A stretch of 64,000 bases of DNA. Source: Chamaea fasciata. Its lineage: Eukaryota > Chordata > Aves > Passeriformes > Sylviidae. Under the pieces are notes generated by a model. That model was not told where the DNA came from and ran no database searches. It saw nothing but the letters and a program-made list of their open reading frames with translations. This document shows positions 59,301-64,000 of the stretch, piece by piece. A program made the position numbers and the translations under genes. The stretch is from positions 9,082,013 to 9,146,012 of the forward strand of contig JARCOQ010000006.1 in assembly GCA_029207755.1 (NCBI GenBank). The letters are read 5' to 3'. Within the stretch, counting starts at the first letter, position 1. Every line of letters begins with the position of its first letter.

Positions 59301-61295
59301 AATAATATATAAAATAACATAATGTATGTCTTAACCCATTTAGATCTGCTGTGCAATTCATAGCATATATCTTCTCCTGCAGTGATCAAAAATGTAAATG
59401 TGAATGATAATCTGGGCCCTAGTTCCATGACTTTTAATTAAATAATTAAGAAAGTTGCTTCAGTTAATGCTTAATCACCTAATGACTGTTAAAACTTTTA
59501 GAGACTGTGAATACTTACCTCTTCCACTAATTAAGCAGAACATATTATTGAACAGGTCTCCAGAAAAACAGAACGTTCAAGTGCCTAAATTTGGTAACCA
59601 AATAGGACTGATATGTTCTCAGTTATGTCTGAACTCACCTCCTAATTTATAATGAATAAATAAAAAGAAATGTAGTCACTAGTCTGTTAAGATGTTTTCA
59701 TGACAGGTATGACTAACAATATGATCTTGTTCCTGTCCTTCTTTCACAAAACTTGCCACTGTCCTGATTACTTGCTTAGTTAATTATGTTATGGCTAAAA
59801 TTAACCTCAAAATTATCTAGTACAAGCAAGTCCCAGCACAGATTTGAATCCTGTGAAATACTTAAAAATGCTAAGGCAGTGCTAATAATAAATGTGGGGT
59901 CCTCTGAAACTTAGTGAATTACTTAATGTTTATAAATTATTTTGGAATACTCAAATGGGGATTGCATTCCTGAAATGGAAAAAATAACGTTTCTTTCAGT
60001 TGTGCTATTTGTAGATATCAATGCTCTCAAAACACTGTGATAAACCTAAGAGAGGAAATTCTGGTTTTTAAAGGACACTGAGTGAGATTACTGTTGTGAG
60101 ATCTGTTGTGAGAGTCAGAGATATCCACAGAATCTGGTATTCAAGGAGATAGAACCTTATTGCAGCTGCTACTGCTGTACTCAAACACAGATCCCACTTC
60201 CAGAGGATGGTTCACCTGTGTAACACCAGTGAACCCACCATGGTGCACACACTGAGACATCCCCCTCTCATGCTCCAATTTCAGCTTTGGGGGGCTCTGC
60301 CCTTATGTCAAACACATCTGTGTGCCCATGCTCAGCCCACAGGCCATACCCTGAGCTCTGCACAGAAATGCAGTCAAGTGGATCATCAGCTTATCTCAGA
60401 TCTGTGCTGTGGATGATCCAGTGTAGCACCACAGCTTTAGTAAGACATCATTATAGGCATAAAAAATATCTTTTTTTTTAAATTGTGGGTGATTTAGCTC
60501 AATGCAGTGGGACACAAATTATATATAAGATGACTGGTTTTATGAGCTAATCAGGATTAATATAATATCGTCCATCAGCTTTGTGAGATTCCTCACATTT
60601 TTGATAAGTGTAAAACTGTGTCCATCTTTTCAAACTACCAATTTGAGCATGGGCTGATTTCCTTTACAGCACTTATTACGTGGGAAGAAAGACTCCATTC
60701 CATATATTTTGGCATAATATACATGTCCTAGTTCACATTACTCTGAAACAGTGGCTGGGAGCACTGAGCTGCAAAATGTGTATTGTTAATCATTGGGTCA
60801 TTAACCTTAACAATGTCAATGCATTCCCCTATCAGATCCAACTAAATGACTGCCCGAGGTAATAGTTAAGAGAACATTTCACACAGATGAACGTATTAAT
60901 GCTTTATTTGGTTCTAAATGCAGTGTGAAGGATTTAGGTAGGAGCTAATGTATGTGAGGAGGAATAAGAAAGATGAAGAACATCTGAAAAAAAGAAAGTT
61001 TAGCTTCCCAAAAGGAGACTAGTCATCCTTTCCTTCTGCAGCTGAGAAGTGCATACCTATCTCCCTTTAGTTGCAGTCATTCAGGTAAAAAATTGTGTTA
61101 ATTTGAAGAGGCCCTAAATTCCTGAGGCTTCATTAGAATCCAGAGAATTTTCTAATGTTTAATATCCAATTTCTGTATCTAATGTGAGTTTTGTGATCTC
61201 ATGTTTTCCCAGCAAAAGGCAGATGGTGAGACTTTATTTATTTGGTTACAACTGTTGGGCTTCTGCCTGAGCTCTGCCCTCCCTCCATCGTGCAG

Positions 61296-61414
61296 ATCAA
61301 ATATCCCTTTGAAGCGAGAAGATGCCACTACTATCCACCAAAATCTACTGCACATATCCAGTACAGATGACCACAAAGCATACAGTCTGTGTTCAGCGGC
61401 TCTCTGGGCCAGAG
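61296..61414 (+). other. Exon-like segment with splice-site consensus
   Basis: A pyrimidine-rich stretch, CTGCCCTCCCTCCATCGTGCAG, ends in CAG at 61295. 119 bp later AGAG|GTGAGC forms a good donor. One plus frame is open right through (SNIPLKREDATTIHQNLLHI at the start) and the sequence keeps a few CpGs. The peptide matches no family I know. It could be an exon of an unrecognised coding or noncoding transcript, or a chance pair of splice signals. Confidence 0.2.
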
Positions 61415-63098
61415 GTGAGCCTGGGAAGATGTCACCCAGCAGCAGACTTCTGTCAGTGACTTATTTTGCGAGCTGCTCTTTGTAGACCTCTGTCCAAGGC
61501 ATATCCCTCAAAGCCAGGCTCAAACTGGGTGACAACGTAGGGTAAACCTAGTGCTGCTCCTGGATACCATCATTTCCAGGGACCTGAAGGAAGCCTGTAG
61601 TAACTTCCTCTGGGTCATTTCTACATGAGCATCTGCAACCTTGTGGGGTGGCTCAGAAAGCCTGTGACACAAAATGGCCTCTTGCCACTGCCTGAAAAAT
61701 CCATGTAATCAGGGGCCACTTCCCAGTTTGCACTCAGGAAAAAGGTTCTAATAATGCATTGGAACTTGGATGATTTGTTCTGGTGGCCTGCGAATGGCTT
61801 GGAGGTTGTATAGAAAAATATTGAGATTGAAGGACTTCTAAAACAATTTCACCAAGCTTTTTCACTGCAAGTACTTTCCAAAAGCCTCAGTTCTGGGGTT
61901 TTCACACTTTGCTTGTAAGATTAAATACACAAAATTGCACATTTCAAAGTCGGTTCCTATTAAGCTGTTTGATAACCTAATGACTTACTGCTGTAAACAC
62001 ACACAGTATGGACTCACATTTCCTACAGAAACCAGTCCATTGATGCCGCCTCACCTGGCAATAAGCAATAACATGGCACTAAAAATACCAGACAAGTGTT
62101 ATCAAAAACCAGATTTGGCAATTAATTAGGGACTCAGAATAGGAAGTGTGATATTGCTTGGTGGGTGTTAAGAGGATGGGGCCACTGATTTTTCTAGTTT
62201 TGATTGCATTCCCTTACTTTTAGTTATGCTCCCCTGAAGGATCTAAATTTTTGCTCTCCTTTCCTAATATCTTTTGTGGATAGTTATCATGTTCTCTTAG
62301 TTGGCACTTAGCAAAATTACACTGTTTGAAATGGCTGCTGAAGTTGAAAAGTGGAAAATATTATATACGCAAAGGAGTTTTTGTTGTTAATATTATGGAA
62401 AAGTTCACCTGCTAGTTTTGTTGCTTCTCTCATACACATGGCTATAAATCAGCTGTAATTCCTGGTGAATAAACACTGATAATTCTGCTGGAATTGGGCC
62501 TCTGTGGTTACATGGGCTTGGAAGGAAAAATTTGGTAGCATGGTAATTCTAAGGAAGCTTTTTAATGTCCTATTCCTTTTTGGGATTAAGGATTTGGATG
62601 CTGATGAGGGGGAATGAGCTTTTGTCATCAATTTTAATGAGACATTTATAATCTCTCTTGATTGTGTTTAGGATTTTTTATTGTTGCTATTTTTTTTAAT
62701 TTCATTCATTCAAGCAGTCACTCTGTGAAAGCTTTTTTTCAGTACTCCAGATCTATTCTGGTAATGAAGAAATGAATGTCAAGCAAAGCAATTTTTTCTA
62801 AATTTACTACTCATTCTCTTAGACAAGATCAAAACTGACACAAAGAAAATATCTTTTATGTGTAAAAAAATAAGATCAAACTGCAACTTTCCAGTTACAC
62901 CCACTGGGATATAGTAAGGTGGCGTCTTTATCCATTACCATTTGTCTCATCTATCCCAGTCATTGCATGTCACATTATTTATCTGAAGATGAAAAAGTAA
63001 TAATATTTTGTAGGAATGAAGCTTCTGCAGCTGTTGCTAGGTCCATCAAGATTCAGCTACTCTTTCTGTGCATGTTCTCAGCCTCCCATCCCACTTTC

Positions 63099-63116
63099 TC
63101 TCTCTCTCTCTCTCTC
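63099..63116 (+). repeat. CT dinucleotide run
   Basis: About nine to ten CT units immediately before CCAGG. It would serve as the polypyrimidine tract if the following segment is an exon. Confidence 0.85.
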
Positions 63117-63119
63117 CAG

Positions 63120-63194
63120 GTGATTGGAATTTGGCCCAGTGAAGCTAAAAGAAATGAGAAGCAACTAAGAGTAACATACAAGCCAGGAGTCTGA
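63120..63194 (+). other. Possible terminal-exon-like segment
   Basis: It follows a strong pyrimidine tract ending CCAG at 63119. It then reads 24 codons in phase 0 (VIGIWPSEAKRNEKQLR then VTYKPGV) to TGA at 63192-63194. The signal strength comes mostly from the CT repeat, and the peptide is not recognised. No poly(A) signal is evident close downstream. Weak support only. Confidence 0.15.
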
Positions 63195-64000
63195 AAGAAG
63201 AGAGCTACTGCAGCAGAGCCAGCTGGCTATGGAACTGGCATTATAGTCTTAATATTTATGTGTACCACTGACATAAATGTGTGTGAGACAAATTCTGCCT
63301 CCTTTTTCAGCACAGTTTTGGTGTTTCACTTTCATTCTCTTTTCCAGAAGAATTCTGACTCTCAGCAACCCTTTGGCATCATGCAGCCAGTGTAACCTGG
63401 CTTTTGGAGGAGACTTGAAAAATCATGAGGTTATGCAAGGCAAATCTTTGCCCCACTAGACTAATTTTCCTCTATTTTTGCAAGGTGGTACTCAAAATGC
63501 CTATAAAATCCATTCGGGAAGATATTATGCTCTAGAAGTGCAGTAATAACCAGAACTGACTGTTCTGGAATGAGAGTGGCTTGGTCTGGGAGTACTTTGC
63601 TTTCCTTCCATGCTGCTGTTTATCTATCCCACAGTGGAAAGAAAGAAGCTGTTGCAGTATATTTAAACTTGCAATCCCTCCTAGCCTTATGGATAAATCA
63701 TTAGTGCCTTGTTCCAAACCCAACTTTGTTGCTGCAAATCATCTGTCTACATGCATTGCAAGCCTGGCTCCTGAAGATGATCTCAGATGTGCTCCTCGTG
63801 GAGTAGAGATGTGCTCGAGAAGTATAATGAATGGGGTTGTGACTGGGAAAAAAATACATGATTCTGAGTAGAAGAAGCAGCTGTAGCCATACCTACACCA
63901 TGATAAGGAAAAGGATCAGAGATAGCAAAGATGATGCTTATGGGTTGATGTTCAGGTAGAGTTGAATCCAAGTCTTGATGGCATTATTTTAAGGGGTGCT

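Larger units (their letters stand above)
59301..64000. other. Unique noncoding DNA to the window end
   Basis: No gene can be named. Two exon-like segments (61296-61414 and 63120-63194) are listed separately. A CT dinucleotide run lies at 63099-63116. Confidence 0.5.

Overview
The window looks like vertebrate nuclear DNA, most likely from a passerine bird. It is AT-rich and CpG-poor. It carries about a dozen 5'-truncated CR1 LINE fragments in both orientations, ending in the CR1 3' octamer-like repeat (AGAATCACAGAATCA / ATTCTGTGATTCTGTG). It also has isolated retroviral LTRs of a kind familiar from songbird genomes, and simple repeats with long homopolymer tracts. I see no bacterial-style gene organisation, no CRISPR, and no tRNA or rRNA gene. 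No protein-coding gene could be recognised. The stretch is best read as a gene desert or the inside of a very long intron; sequence alone cannot separate these.

Layout. 1-6 kb: unique AT-rich DNA, with one unrecognised 78-codon ORF near the left edge. 6.06-6.44 kb: a decayed CR1 reverse-transcriptase fragment on the minus strand. 9.0-9.4 and 11.6-12.1 kb: two GC-richer segments I cannot classify. 13.6-14.1 kb: CR1, minus. 16.9-20.1 kb: an LTR cluster. This holds a solo LTR with a degenerate 6-bp target-site duplication (16936-17569), a second probable LTR (17854-18145), and a third with TG...CA ends, TATA box and poly(A) signal (19632-20082). 25.2-29.6 kb: the most complicated part, with a diverged direct repeat of about 300 bp present twice (25262-25563 and 27797-28134), two different minus-strand CR1 fragments flanking the second copy, an 11-bp perfect hairpin, a probable minus-strand LTR, and a plus CR1 joined to a short inverted CR1 piece. 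33.1-34.0 kb: two CR1 3' ends. 40.39-41.39 kb: a 1-kb CCAT array with 12-bp and 51-bp higher-order periods. 43.4-59.3 kb: six more CR1 fragments, plus a 224-bp homopyrimidine pentanucleotide array (56353-56576). 59.3-64 kb: unique DNA with two weak exon-like segments.

Nothing here forms an operon or pathway. The readable history is of repeated insertion: CR1 copies of clearly different age, recombination of retroviral elements down to solo LTRs, and growth of simple repeats, in at least one case (27531-27563) inside a CR1. Only LTRs were seen; no retroviral gag, pol or env reading frames are present.
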